A stretch of 64,000 nucleotides of DNA, from the NCBI RefSeq assembly GCF_965638725.1, contig NC_134982.1:40104799-40168798 (forward strand). Direction: 5' to 3'. Position 1 is the first letter of the stretch. Every line of letters starts with the position of its first letter. The notes under the pieces were generated by a model. That model saw only the letters and a program-made list of their open reading frames with translations, was not told where the DNA came from and did no database searches. The stretch is from Aptenodytes patagonicus. Its lineage: Eukaryota; Chordata; Aves; Sphenisciformes; Spheniscidae. The translations under genes and the position numbers were made by a program. Of the stretch, positions 50,816 through 61,945 are shown piece by piece.

Positions 50816-53800
50816 GTTCAGTGAGAAAAGGATCAGCATACCATTCTTTTCCCTTCCTCATATTTTAAAAATCTTACAGTAATAAACAGCAGTATCAGTA
50901 ATGAAAGCAATATCCTGCAAATCTTGTGCAGCCAGGACTCCTATTAATTCCAGAACAGGGCTATAAACTCAAGCTTCCAGGCTATTGGTTGAACTGAATC
51001 TGAATTTATATGATGCAATTGTCAGGAATCTATGTTTCAAAAGGTTTTTAGACTCCTATACAGTTTAATTATACCCCTGGCCTTGGATGCCTAGTAGTAG
51101 AGCATCCCTAACAGGCGGTTCTTCTCCTACACCCTGTTTGCAGCCAGCTCCTTGGAGAGTTGTTGCCCCTGTCCTGTGCTGCATACAGTTTTGGTTTTCC
51201 TTAAAACGAAGCCTCAGCTTTGTTACTGTTTAATTTCTAGCTCTTTTCCTTGATTTCTTACGGGTAGGCAACATCAACTAGGTAAATTGTAGGTGTGTGC
51301 AATAGCATCCTTTTAACCCTTTGCAAGCTGGAACTAAATTTGCCTAAGTGTTGGGCACGTAAGAGGCCCACTCAACTGAGTAAATGGGGCTTGAATCAGC
51401 TTGATAATTGGGAAACCTATGACTTGAAGAAGGCTAGAAAATTGGTAAAGGAGGGTTATTTTTATTGTTGTGAAGTTCCTCCATCTTAAGAGCAACCACA
51501 GCCTGCAACTATCATGCAAAAAGGACCTGAAGGATAGCTACTCCATGTGAAGGTAAGTGGAGTTACAGCTAAAGCTGTTCCTGCTGTGATATACAGGACT
51601 GGGGAGACTGAAATACAGCTGAAGGGAGGCCTGGGAAGCCGGCTGTACACACAGATGCAAACTTTGACTACCTGTGTAAAGTTGATATGATTCTTCACTT
51701 CTGTGACATGAGAATATACTGTCATTACTCCCAGTATAAGCATATAACCAGCACAGGAAGCAGAGCTAAAGTGAGTATCCACCATAGCTGTATTTGCAAG
51801 CTTTATTTTGCGACAAGTATAGCGAGGTTACTTTTGGTCTGTCTGCTCTGCATGTCTATTTCTGTAAGTAGCATCATTATGAAATAAGAATGTCCTGGTA
51901 AAGTCAGCAAATATTGCACCCACAAATAGATTTGTGATGGTTAAAGCATTTTTCTTGAGAAGTCTTCTGATTGTGGCTTTCAAACTACTATCAACAGCAC
52001 CGAACTCTAAAGTCTTGGGGTAATTGGTCTGCTGAGGAGACATCATGTGGCATTAGTACTTTTTTGGTGGTTATACCAGTCATTAGCAAATTTCTGCTGA
52101 TGATAAAACAAATATAGATAATAGCCAGGGGCTAAAGTAACCAAAGAGTAAAAAGGACAAAGCCTCATTGGCCTGCGCAAAAAGCAAAGCAGATTTCTTT
52201 TTCTCTGGTTTGTATACACCTATACAGTGTTCTCCTTGTAACAGTGAGAGTGCTCATGCTTGTTTCTGTCTACTTTAATTCTCAGGTTTGCACGGATTTC
52301 CTAGCAATCTCTGAAGTAGCTAACTCAGCTAATAGCAATGTTACAGCTATATTATGAAAGTGTTTGTGGAGTAATGCACCTGCTTCTCAACAGGTTTAGA
52401 CTGCTGTACTGCCTGCCTGTGCTGCTTAGAATGCTAATTCTCTTCACTCCTACCTGGCACTGTTATATTGTTATATGCCATCATGGATCTGTGGTGCTGA
52501 TGTCATGACTGAAGTGTAACAGCTAAAAAGTATAAGAGACCCTTGTGGATAACTGGTGACCTGCAATCTCCAACTCGACAGTGTGTTATTTACCAACACC
52601 TACAAAAAATTAATGGAGAACAAAATAGCTAGTTGAAATAGCTTTAAAGTAATCAGAATAGCTGATTATTACCAAAGACTTCCAAAGCGTAGTTGTGAAA
52701 AATATGTGTTTGACCTAGCATTGTCCCCCGACTCACTTAAATGTTTATTCTCTTGACTATTTATTATTCTAAGAGCAGAGTGTAAATTTGTCAGAGTGGA
52801 ATCTACTATGATTTTTCTGAGCACTTCCAAGGAGATAAGGAAGACTCAAACACTGTTGATCTACTTAAAATGTATCAGATTCCATTTTGTTTCCAGTATT
52901 TCTCCTCACTCTTTCTTCATCTTGCGTAACAATGCAATACAAAGGTAATTTTTTTTACATATATTAAACTCTCCATTTAAAGTGTATGGGTATATTCCAG
53001 GAACTAGATTGATAACGGGCATATTTATCAACAAAATTGCCAGCAAATGTGGAAAAGCTAAGTATCCAATCTGTTTCTTTAATCAACAGTTCATAGCCTA
53101 TTGCTTTCTAGAAGACATTCCAGCTTGGTTTTTGGGGTTTTTTTTGTTTTATTTTATCATCAAATGTATAGATAAAGAGAGAGTTTAATACTTTTCACAG
53201 CATATGATAGTGGAAAAAAAGAAAAATTACTTACTAAAAATCTGTTGAAGACTTTGTTTTCTAAGTTTATAGAAGGGTAGATGGAAACTAGATGAAATCT
53301 GAGGAAGAAATAAAAGATGTCCTAGACCCATATAAACTCCTACCTGATAACTAAATAGGCAGGCAGGCTATATTTTTCAAAGAATGGCTTGAATTTTTGC
53401 AACACGATTTTTTGAAAATGGCCTGTATTTTTGTAGATGTGGCAATTTCTATTGATTCTCCAGCTACATGATTAGGACATCCTCAAATTCCTTCCTCCCT
53501 CTAGGGATGAGGTGTCACCAGTCCCCTTCCACGCCTGGTGGATTTTATTCATAGGCCTTTTGAATTCTCAGAGACAAGGTTTCTGATTTAGTAGCTGTAT
53601 TTCCTGAGGGAGGTACCAGATCTGGTTATCTTTGCTAGTTAGCAAGTAAAGTGGAAGCAGAAGGCTGAGATTCTCCAACAGGGTATAACCAGCTTGAGGG
53701 TACCTAGCACTGCACCAAAAATGCTGCTGTTTGACTTTTTGTAATTTTACCATTGTGTGTCCCTGCTGCTCTTTGTTTGGACTTCGCACAGCTGACACCT

Positions 53801-55699
53801 CCTTGGATACCTATATAACGGTTTAGCTTAGTTCAATGCATTAGTGAAATTTTGCAGTGAATTCCTCACCTGCCCTTACTTACAGTGTGGGGTTTGGATC
53901 CAAAGAAGTTTTAGTACACATGAATGAAACCAGAGATACTGATAAAGGTGATAAGAAGTGAAGGCTTAGCAAAGTGAACATGTGATATTCCAAAGTAAGT
54001 GACCACCCTGTTTAAGACAGGCACACACCCCAACAGCTATTTGAGTGGGGTTAGCGACAGGTGCTTATGATGTCACTCCATCTCATGTCTCTCCATGTTC
54101 CATGCATCCAGTCTTGAAGCCCATCTTCAGTCCACCTCTGCTACTGAAGACCACATTGGACAGCCCACTGCTTCTCAAGCACCTCCTTGTGGAGTAATGG
54201 CAGAGCCTGTGGGCACAAGGTGGATGCTGATTGGAAATAGAGTACTTAAGTCAGCCCGCTTTGGTGCTCCTAACCTCCTGTTCTTCTGTTGGCTTGTATC
54301 TCTAAGTAACTCCAGGCTTTTATTGCATTTGAAGAGTGAGGGAGGTCTATATTTTACACAATTTTTATCAAATTATTTTTCATTTGTTCAGTGGAGGAGT
54401 TGCAATTATTGTTTCTGGAGTTCTTGAAACGAAACAGAAGCATTTGTATTGCCTGTGGCTGTAAGCCTACACTCTGAGAGAAAGCAAGCTGCAGCAAACA
54501 GTAAGAAATGCAGCTAACAGTACTTTATTACTTTCAGCCCAATGCAAGCCCTATTTTGCACTACAAAAAGTGGCCATTAGTGGCTATCATAAAGTAATCT
54601 GACGGGACTCACAATTTGACTCTCCTGTTTCTTGTGGATGTGTGAACAACTCACAGCAACCGTAGATAGTAAATGAGGTTTTCTTTGGACTTCCCAACCT
54701 CTTACTATCTGTACTGCTGTTCCTGTAAGTGTTGTATAGTGCACTTTAGGTAAGCAACATCCTGGAAAACAGCAAACCCAAGTCTGGGCTCTTCCTTACT
54801 TTGACAGAGAGGTGAACCCATGTTCCATGACTAAGATGCAGCTGGTCAAAGAGCAGCTGAAAATTTTTCTCGTTAGTTAAGGTTTCAGTTCAACAGATTC
54901 CTAAATCAGGAGTGTGAAATCAGTGCAGTGCAGTGAAGTCAGTGTAGAGGTGGCACAGGGACTCAGATTTGACACTGGCTGGGATAGCTTGCTCGCATGG
55001 CAGAGATGGAGCAAGTCTTGAGCAAGACATGTCTCACATCTTTGCCACGTTAGTCAAGATGATAGCATCAAAATGTCTGCAGCCTAGCATAAAAGTCCAT
55101 GACTCAGCTGAGAGACACCCTTGAGTGTTGAGAGCAATTTGTGTCTGGGCAAGACAGAGGCAACGGTGATTAAGGCTTAGGAGGTCCACCAATAGAGCCA
55201 ACGCAAATAATGAAGGCCAGAATAGAAAAGCCCTCTGTGAGTTCTTAAGGCTCAAAACCCTCCAGAGGATAGAGATTACCTCCAGGATGGATTGCTTTAC
55301 TGAACTGCTTTCCAAACCTGAATTGCTTTCCAGAGGAAAAGAGAAAGGAGAAGCACCTGTAAACACTGGCAGCAACTCCTGGCTTAACTCTTGGGTTCAG
55401 GAGCGGTCTCCTGTTCTGCGCTTTTCTGTTGACCATCTTCTGAGTCAGTTTTGTGTCGAGCTCACCTGTGAATGCTTTCCCTGCCCTGAAGTTCTTCCTG
55501 CATTAGCAGTCCTGCCATGTTCACAGCATGACCCTCTGCCACCATTCAACGGTCTATTCACAATCTCAGATGCTATGTAGAACAACCATTCATCTTCATC
55601 AATGTTGAGAATTTCTAAGAATACAGTAATTTTTCATCTGCTACAGCACTTTCTCCTTGTTTACTTTCTTCTTGCATATGTGAGAGCTCCGTGCAAGGA

Positions 55700-55960
55700 A
55701 CTTTGATAATGCATGAGAGATGTACCTCCCATACAACAGCAGCCAATTGCCCTATAGCGCAATTACAGGCGAGCAGAGTGCTGCACACAAAGCCATTTCA
55801 TACAGACGATGACACATCTGGGGTTCATGTTACCTAAACAGTACAATCTTGCACTAAATTTTCCATTGAAAAGGCAGTAACATACCTCAAACTGCCTCCA
55901 TTCTACTCTGCCAGGTGATCTGGGTGGGCGTGGCATTAATGACCACGGGCTGGGCTTCTG
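55700..55960. other. Candidate conserved non-coding element
   Basis: Complex repeat-free sequence: GCCAATTGCCCTATAGCGCAATTACAGGCG (positions 55742-55771), then CAGACGATGACACATCTGGGG and CTCTGCCAGGTGATCTGGGTGGGCGTGGC with a GC-box or CACCC-like GGGCGTGGC. CpGs are retained in otherwise CpG-poor DNA. The texture resembles an enhancer. No alignment was possible. Confidence 0.25.
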
Positions 55961-55961
55961 T

Positions 55962-56077
55962 AGAAATGTAAGGGTCTTACATTTCTGTAATAATTCTGTA
56001 ATATTGTAATTGTAATTGTAATATTAATTGTAATTGTAATTGTAATATTATTACAGAATAAATATTCTGTAATAATA
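55962..56077. repeat. Palindrome-rich AT tract with (TAATTG)n core
   Basis: Three parts. An exact 11-bp inverted repeat with a 3-base loop lies at 55962-55972 and 55976-55986. A core made of ATTGTA and TAATTG words follows (about 56000-56045). An exact 15-bp inverted repeat with a 2-base loop lies at 56046-56060 and 56063-56077. The word ATTCTGTAATA recurs at the left and right and in inverse (TATTACAGAAT-like), so the whole tract could also fold as one long hairpin. Confidence 0.85.
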
Positions 56078-56085
56078 AAAAAATA

Positions 56086-58126
56086 AAAGAGAATAAATTG
56101 TCACCCGTAAATCTCACAAAATCGCTTGAGGGATTGCCATCATTGCTCTCTTACTTTGCAGTCCCTAAGCACTCTACAGCCTACTCATTAGCAACTGGCT
56201 ACCCTCTGAGTCTGACTGATTTGGGTACTTGCAATAAGACCTTACATCGTTCATGATGGACTGGCTGGGCTCAATCTGCAGCAAAGGAATACTAGAAGGA
56301 AAATAGTCCCTGCAGCAGTGCCAAACCCTGCAAGTCTCAATCCCTAAACAGGCATCAGCAAGATCAAGAAATGTGTTTCACTTAGTGAAATACTCAAGTG
56401 TGAAATCAGTTTAAAGGCTATATGTATTATTTATTCTGCTTGGGAACTGGGACAAGATCCTTAAACTAGCAGCAGGACTAATCCTAATGTGAGATTGCAT
56501 GACTGAAAAGTGGCCAAACATGTCTGAAATGTGGAATACGGTCTCTTTCCTTCAACTAGATCTATGCTTTGGAATTTATATCAAAACCAAAGCAGGATTT
56601 GGCTCCATTTTTCTAGCCATACTTATTCTGGAAAACAAAAACATGGATTTGACTGCCAGGCAAACTTGCTTATTTTATCGTCTTTATTTAAAACCATGGA
56701 AAATTATAGATTCCCACTTAAATTAATGAACTGTCATCAGTGTAAAATAGATCAGAATAAAGACTGGTTTGGATCCTGTGCTTCAGGGTTCATCCAGGCT
56801 TTGAATTTCTTTCATGGTTTCTTCAGCTCCTGTGGGTATCTTTTAATAACTCATTGTATCTCTTTCCTAGCTTTTTCCACAAGTCCCATCTAGAAAACAG
56901 GAGGCAATATAGACGAATCTTAGTGATTCGTACCTACTGGGATAGGCAGAGTGCACTTTTAAAAACAATTTAGTACAACCCAGAATAAAATCTGGGTCAG
57001 CCCTGAATCCTATCAAGGCTGACAGTTCCTCTAAGAGAAGACAAAGGGAGCATTTTCTCACTCTTAGGCTCTGTCCTATACACAAGTGGGTCAGACACAA
57101 GAAATTAATTTCTTTCCAGTTCCAAGTGTATCATGGCGCCTTGTGCCATAGCATCTTAGTCAATACCCGCTGCTTATGACAAATAGATTAGTATTCTGAA
57201 ATGATTTCCATAATAATTTTCTGTTCACAGATATGAGTTCTTTAACTATTCTTTAGAGTGAATTAATTTTCTAATTCTGTATGTAATGGATACAAATCAA
57301 AAGAATGCTATACTCAGCTGCATATATTTTATATTTTACTGTACCTTTATCTCTGCTTTAGTGTATTTTAATTTAAAGTAGCTTTAGTCACTCTCAAAAC
57401 AGGTTTTTTGCTATCTGTGAGATTCTGCATATAAAACAAACTTGGTTGGACTCTTAAAAATTAAGTGGTGGGCCATTATGTAGTCATAATGCTTGCTGAA
57501 AATAGAGAAAAATTTTGTAATAATTGTGCAGAGATAAATGTGGGAAGTAATTTTTTTTTTTTAAAGTCTCTTTTTTGATCCTCATATTTGAGAGGTCTCT
57601 GGGGACAAAAGTGGAAGATCTTCACTGAGATGACCATGACTTTGTTGTCCATTTTGGGGAAAAAAAAAAAAAAATAAGAAAAGTAGGTACTAATGAAAAT
57701 TGCACACTGAGAATTTTGCCTGTTCCTTCTGTGTAAGATTCCACTGCTTTTTGGGGCATTCAGAAGTACCTACCTGTTGAAAAGAGAATGGAAGTTAGAT
57801 TTCTCTCTGAATACAGATGGTTCATGGCCAGCCTTGTCATTCATTCTTCCACTTTATTTTACAGCAAGGTTTTATGAATATATGATCATTATTTTACATT
57901 ACAAAAAGATAAATTTTAATTTCTGGTTTTGCATTTTACCAACAGCAATAAAAATTTTTACTCACCTATAATAGGCAAAAAAGAAAAAAAAAAACCCAAA
58001 CACATTCAGCCTTTGAAGAAGCAGTCCTGACATGGCACATGGACTACAGAAAACAGTGAAAGGCGTGTCATAAAGCTTATCATAAACTATAATGGGCCAC
58101 ATTGCATTGCGCACTGCATTATGTTT
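56086..58126. other. Non-coding unique sequence, no gene recognised
   Basis: Only short frames of up to 120 codons (56531-56893 plus) occur, without domains. A 12-base T run lies near 57550 and a 15-base A run at 57660-57674; no retroposed gene precedes the A run. Otherwise plain AT-rich sequence. Confidence 0.6.
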
Positions 58127-59085
58127 TCATAGAATCATAGAATCACACAATCATTTAGGCTGGAAAAGATCATTAAAAAAAGAACATAGAGTCCAACCAT
58201 AAACCTAATGCTGCCAAGTCCACTGCTAAACTACATCCCTAAGCGCCACATCTACACGTCTTTTAAATACCTCCAGGGGTGGTCACTCAACCACTTCCCT
58301 GGGCAGACTGTTCCAATGCTTGACAACCCTTTTAGTGAAGTAACTTTTCATAATATCCAAGCTAAACCTTCCCTGGCGCAACTTGAGGCTGTTTCCTCTC
58401 ATCCTATCACTTGTTACCTGGGAGAAAAGACCGACACCCACCTGCCACAACCTCCTTTCAGGTAGTTGTAGAGAACGATAAAGTCTCCCCTCAGCCTGCT
58501 TTTCTCCAGGCTAAACAACCCCAGTTCCCTCAGCGGGGGACGGAGGACTTGTGCTCCAGACCCTTCACCAGCTTCGTTGCTCTTCTTTGGACACGCTCCA
58601 GCACCTCAATGTCTTTCTTGTAGTGAGGGGCCCAAAACTGAACACAGTATCCGAGATGTGGCCTCACCAGTGCCAAGTACAGGGGCACAATCACTTCCCT
58701 ACTCCTGCTGGCCACACTATTTCTGATACAGGCCAGGATGCCATTGGCCTTCTTGGCCGCCTGGCCACACTGCCGGCTCATGTTCAGCCGGCTGTCAACC
58801 AGCCCCCCGAGGTCCTTTTCTGCCGGGCCGCTTTCCAGCCACTCTTCCCCAAGCCTGTAGCGCTGCATGGGGTTGTTGTGACCCAAGTGCAGGACCCGGC
58901 ACTTGGCCTTGTTGAACCTCATACAGTTGGCCTGGGCCCATCGATCCAGCCTGTCCAGATCCCCCTTTAGAGCCTTCCTACCCTCGAGCAGATCAACACT
59001 CCTGCCCAGCTTGGTGTCATCTGCAAACTTACTGAGGGTGCACTCGGTCCCCTCATCCAGGTCATTGATAAAGATGTTAATCAGT
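58127..59085 (-). mobile_element. CR1 LINE, 5'-truncated, ORF2 3' half and 3' UTR
   Basis: About 960 bases of CR1 read on the minus strand. The right edge (about 59085) is the 5' truncation inside the reverse transcriptase, and the left edge carries the terminal repeat ATTCTATGATTCTATGA (58129-58145 as its complement). The 3' UTR includes the family segments CCAAGTCCACTGCTAAAC and CCCTAAGCGCCACATCTACA on the plus strand. The ORF2 part is still largely open (see the pseudogene at 58530). The fairly intact frame and clear terminal repeat suggest a younger insertion than the long copy at 61001. Plus-strand frames across this stretch (such as 58551-58970) are antisense by-products. Confidence 0.95.
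58530..59085 (-). pseudogene. CR1 ORF2 fragment: reverse transcriptase C-terminal part
   Basis: An open run of about 185 codons corresponds to the second half of CR1 reverse transcriptase. It starts in [11 protein letters not shown] and continues with the catalytic motif FADDTKLG about 22 residues in. [12 protein letters not shown] follows, then a [14 protein letters not shown] segment, [15 protein letters not shown] and [19 protein letters not shown]. Both catalytic aspartates of the FADD motif are kept. The frame is lost after KGLEHKSS, where the family consensus continues with a YEERL-type sequence; the C-terminus goes on in another frame through [15 protein letters not shown]. Endonuclease and the N-terminal half of the reverse transcriptase are absent through truncation, so no working enzyme can be made. 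The apparent ATG at 59088-59090 lies at or beyond the truncation edge and is not a native start. Confidence 0.93.
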
Positions 59086-61000
59086 GACACATTTTGCTAT
59101 TTTAAATAATTGCATAGTACTGAGCAAAACCAAAATCAATGGGGAATAGTGGCAAAGTTCTTTTTAAAAATATCTTTTCTAAATTCATAGTTTTTAAACA
59201 CAGTATGGTTAAGGATCTTCACTAACCTAAGTGGACAAAGCCTAGTCTTTAGTGTTTTCTAGAGAGACTAGCCAGCAGATAGATTGCAAGACAATATGTG
59301 TGGTTAGGAAGGTACTGCCATAGCTTTTCTTAGATGAAGTGAGATTTCAAGGTTGATGGAAATAAAATGGTTTTTTTTTTCTGTGCTAAAGCAAAGAAGA
59401 GACTGGCAATATATTAACTCTTATGTTACCTTTTAACAACTGTAGAATGACTAATTAGGGGAGGGGTAGAAGGAGGTAGAGGGTGGTTCTTCCTCCCCTT
59501 CAAAGTGAAAAAATAATGCAAACGCTTCTGCTTTGCTAGAAGTATTTTGGTCTGGTTTAGATTATGTATGTTGCACTTCCTCGTATGCTTTTGTGGAGTA
59601 GCAAGGCTTATGGAATTGAGAGTAGTGTAAGAATAAATCTTCACGGGCCTTTGCAAATGCTTTCATCTAAAAGACAATCAAATAAAAAGAACTATAATGG
59701 GACTAGTTCTGTTGCCTTGCCTTTTGTATATACTTCTCCAGAATAACAGCCCTTTATGATCATATTTTAAAAGAAGACGTTATCATGAAAAATTTGACTT
59801 AGTAAAACCAGTCACTGATTGATGAAGTTATGAACATGTATACAGATGGGTGAAGTTATGCATGTATACAAGTTTTATAAATGCTAATATAAGGATTGTT
59901 TATGCTCATGTATCTCCAGGGCTTGCTACGGCACTCCAAAGGAGAAGGCACTTTTTTAGTCTTACTGTTAATGAAACAGTAAAAATGGACACACACACCC
60001 CTCATAGATTATGACTACTTGAACTTTTCATAGTGTGACTTGTGCAGTCACACAATGCACATTAAATTAGATTGACTTAATTCTTGAAAGACAGAAGGAT
60101 AGTCTTCAGGGGTGATGCATCCATATTACAAATAATTTATATGCAGACTGCATTCTTCCAGCGAATTGCTGGCACAAGCTGTAGCTAAGCAGAATTTGGG
60201 TGTCCTCAGCTGAAGCAGATTGGGTTTTGGTTTCCTTTAGTTGAGGATTATTGATGTTTTCTTCTATTCTCTGCTGCTGTTAGAAATGTGGTCTTTCATG
60301 TTAATGATGGCATAGTGTATTTCCAGAGGGAAAACTTGCTAATGCCTTTGACTTTAACCCAAAGCTAAACGGTTCCAAGTAGAAGGGTATTTGAGAGGTT
60401 TCAAACAAAACCAGTGGATAGAGACTGTACATTCATTCCTTTCCTACAAAGTGGTTATTTCTTCAATGTAGATAATGAAAGAAAACCAAATGTCTGTAAA
60501 TAGGATTTTTAATGGATTAGAAAAAGAAGGTGATTTCCAATAAAAACCATGAAACCGAGAGGACTACTCCTGATTCTTGGATTGGTCAGTCAAGAGCACA
60601 CAGTTGCACAACTTCAATTTTCAATAGAATCTAAATTCCCTGCTGATACCATTACAAGTTGACAGAGGAAAATGCTGGAGAACATTTTTGCTTTCAAAGT
60701 TTCTTAGTCAGATGAATGGGAAGCAAGAGAAAGAAAGATAATATTCCATTTGCCCAAGCTGATTTATCAGAACTAATGATAGTTTTAAAATTTTGCTAAA
60801 AAAAAATTTTTATACTCTCTAGAAAGGTAGTTCTGCTATTAGCTTCTTTTGGAAAAGGAGAGGTCAGCATGAACTCTGTTTTTACATAAGAACAGGAACA
60901 AACATTAGGGTCATAAAATTCTTAAGTTTGTTTCCGTCTCAGTAATAACAGCATTCTCTTTTATTTCAGTAGATACTATGGTTTGCCTGTATTTTTAATA
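59086..61000. other. Non-coding spacer between two opposed CR1 copies
   Basis: Unique AT-rich sequence with no recognisable gene. It contains a 28-bp spaced imperfect duplication at 59823-59870 and a 10-base T run near 59370. The sequence just left of 61001 may include a few further decayed bases of the long CR1 copy. Confidence 0.55.
59823..59870. repeat. Short imperfect tandem duplication, 28-bp period
   Basis: TGAAGTTATGAACATGTATACA (59823-59844) recurs as TGAAGTTATGCATGTATACA (59851-59870), two bases shorter. A local duplication. Confidence 0.75.
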
Positions 61001-61015
61001 CTCCTCAAGTGTATG

Positions 61016-61945
61016 TATACCAATGCACGCAGCCTGGGGAACAAACAGGAGGAACTGGAGCTTTACGTCCAGTCAGAAAGTTATGATATCATAGGAATAA
61101 CTGAAACATGGTGGGACAACTCACATGACTAGAGGATCATGTTGGATGGCTATAGGCTGTTTTGTAAAGACAGGCAGGGAAGAAGAGGAGTCATCATGTT
61201 CTATGTTGAGGAGAACACTGAATGTACAGAAGTCAACTATGGTGATTGTGGAAGCTCTGTCAAATGCCCCTGGGTCAAGGTCAGAGGGGTCGTCTCCAAG
61301 GAGGATCTTATAGTAGACATCTGCTACTGACCTCCAAACCAAGACAGTAAGGCCAACAGAGCAATATTTGGGTCACTTAAGAAAGCTTTGGGTCAACAGA
61401 ACCTGTTTCTTATGGGTAACTTCAACTACCCAGACATTTGTTGTTAGAACAATACAGCAGCTCACATGTCATCCATCAAGTTCCTGGAATGCGTAGAGGA
61501 CTGCTTCCTCATACAAATGTTAGATGTGCCAACCAGGAATGAGGCACTGCTGCACTTGCTACTCACAAACCAAAACAACCTTCTTTGTAATATCTTGGTT
61601 AGTGATAGCTTTGGCTGCAGTGATCACAATACTGTGGAGTCTGGGATCCTGCTGAGCGTGCTGAAGGTTAGTACTAAGAGAAGGGGTTTAGATTTTAGAA
61701 GAGAGAACTTCAGCTCGCTCAGAGCTCAACTGGGAGGGATTCCGTGGGAAGCTTCCATGGAGGATAAAGGAGCTAGTGAGTGCTGGGAGTTTTTCAAGAA
61801 CGCTCTCCTGGAAGCACAAAAACACTTCATCACCTTTAAAGGTAAGGGAAGTAGGCAGAGCAAGAGACCCCCTTGGCTTAACTGCGAGCTTCTGAGTCTG
61901 CTCAAAACCAAAAGAGAAGCGTACCAGAGATGGAAAAGCGGATGA
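61016..61945 (+). pseudogene. CR1 ORF2 endonuclease region, broken
   Basis: One frame can be followed throughout. It shows the AP-endonuclease-like motifs of LINE ORF2 in order: YTNARS (61016), GITETWWD with the catalytic Glu at 61103-61105, GNFNYPD at 61415-61435, and CSDHN with Asp-His at 61622-61627. A linker follows: LDFRRENF, then PPWLNCEL and KREAYQRW, typical of CR1. Stops occur at 61130-61132 (TAG), 61328-61330 (TGA), 61445-61447 (TAG) and 61943-61945 (TGA). The family motif GDFN is changed to GNFN (codon AAC 61418-61420), which removes an active-site Asp. No frameshift is seen in this part. It cannot make a working endonuclease. Confidence 0.92.

Larger units (their letters stand above)
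48500..55700. other. Non-coding unique sequence, no gene recognised
   Basis: Only frames of up to 113 codons occur, without domain features. Inside are the TA/TG-rich microsatellite at 49453-49575 and a 19-bp spaced direct repeat at 50781-50815. No transposon motif was recognised. Confidence 0.6.

Noticed and set aside
54095..54427. 110-codon open frame (plus)
   Set aside because: No domain recognised, no splice-site context that would make it an exon; chance length.
57660..57674. A15 run as the tail of a processed retrogene
   Set aside because: No coding or small-RNA-like sequence precedes it and no flanking duplication is visible; simple homopolymer.
58551..58970. 139-codon plus-strand open frame
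   Set aside because: It is the antisense of the CR1 reverse transcriptase frame and not a gene.
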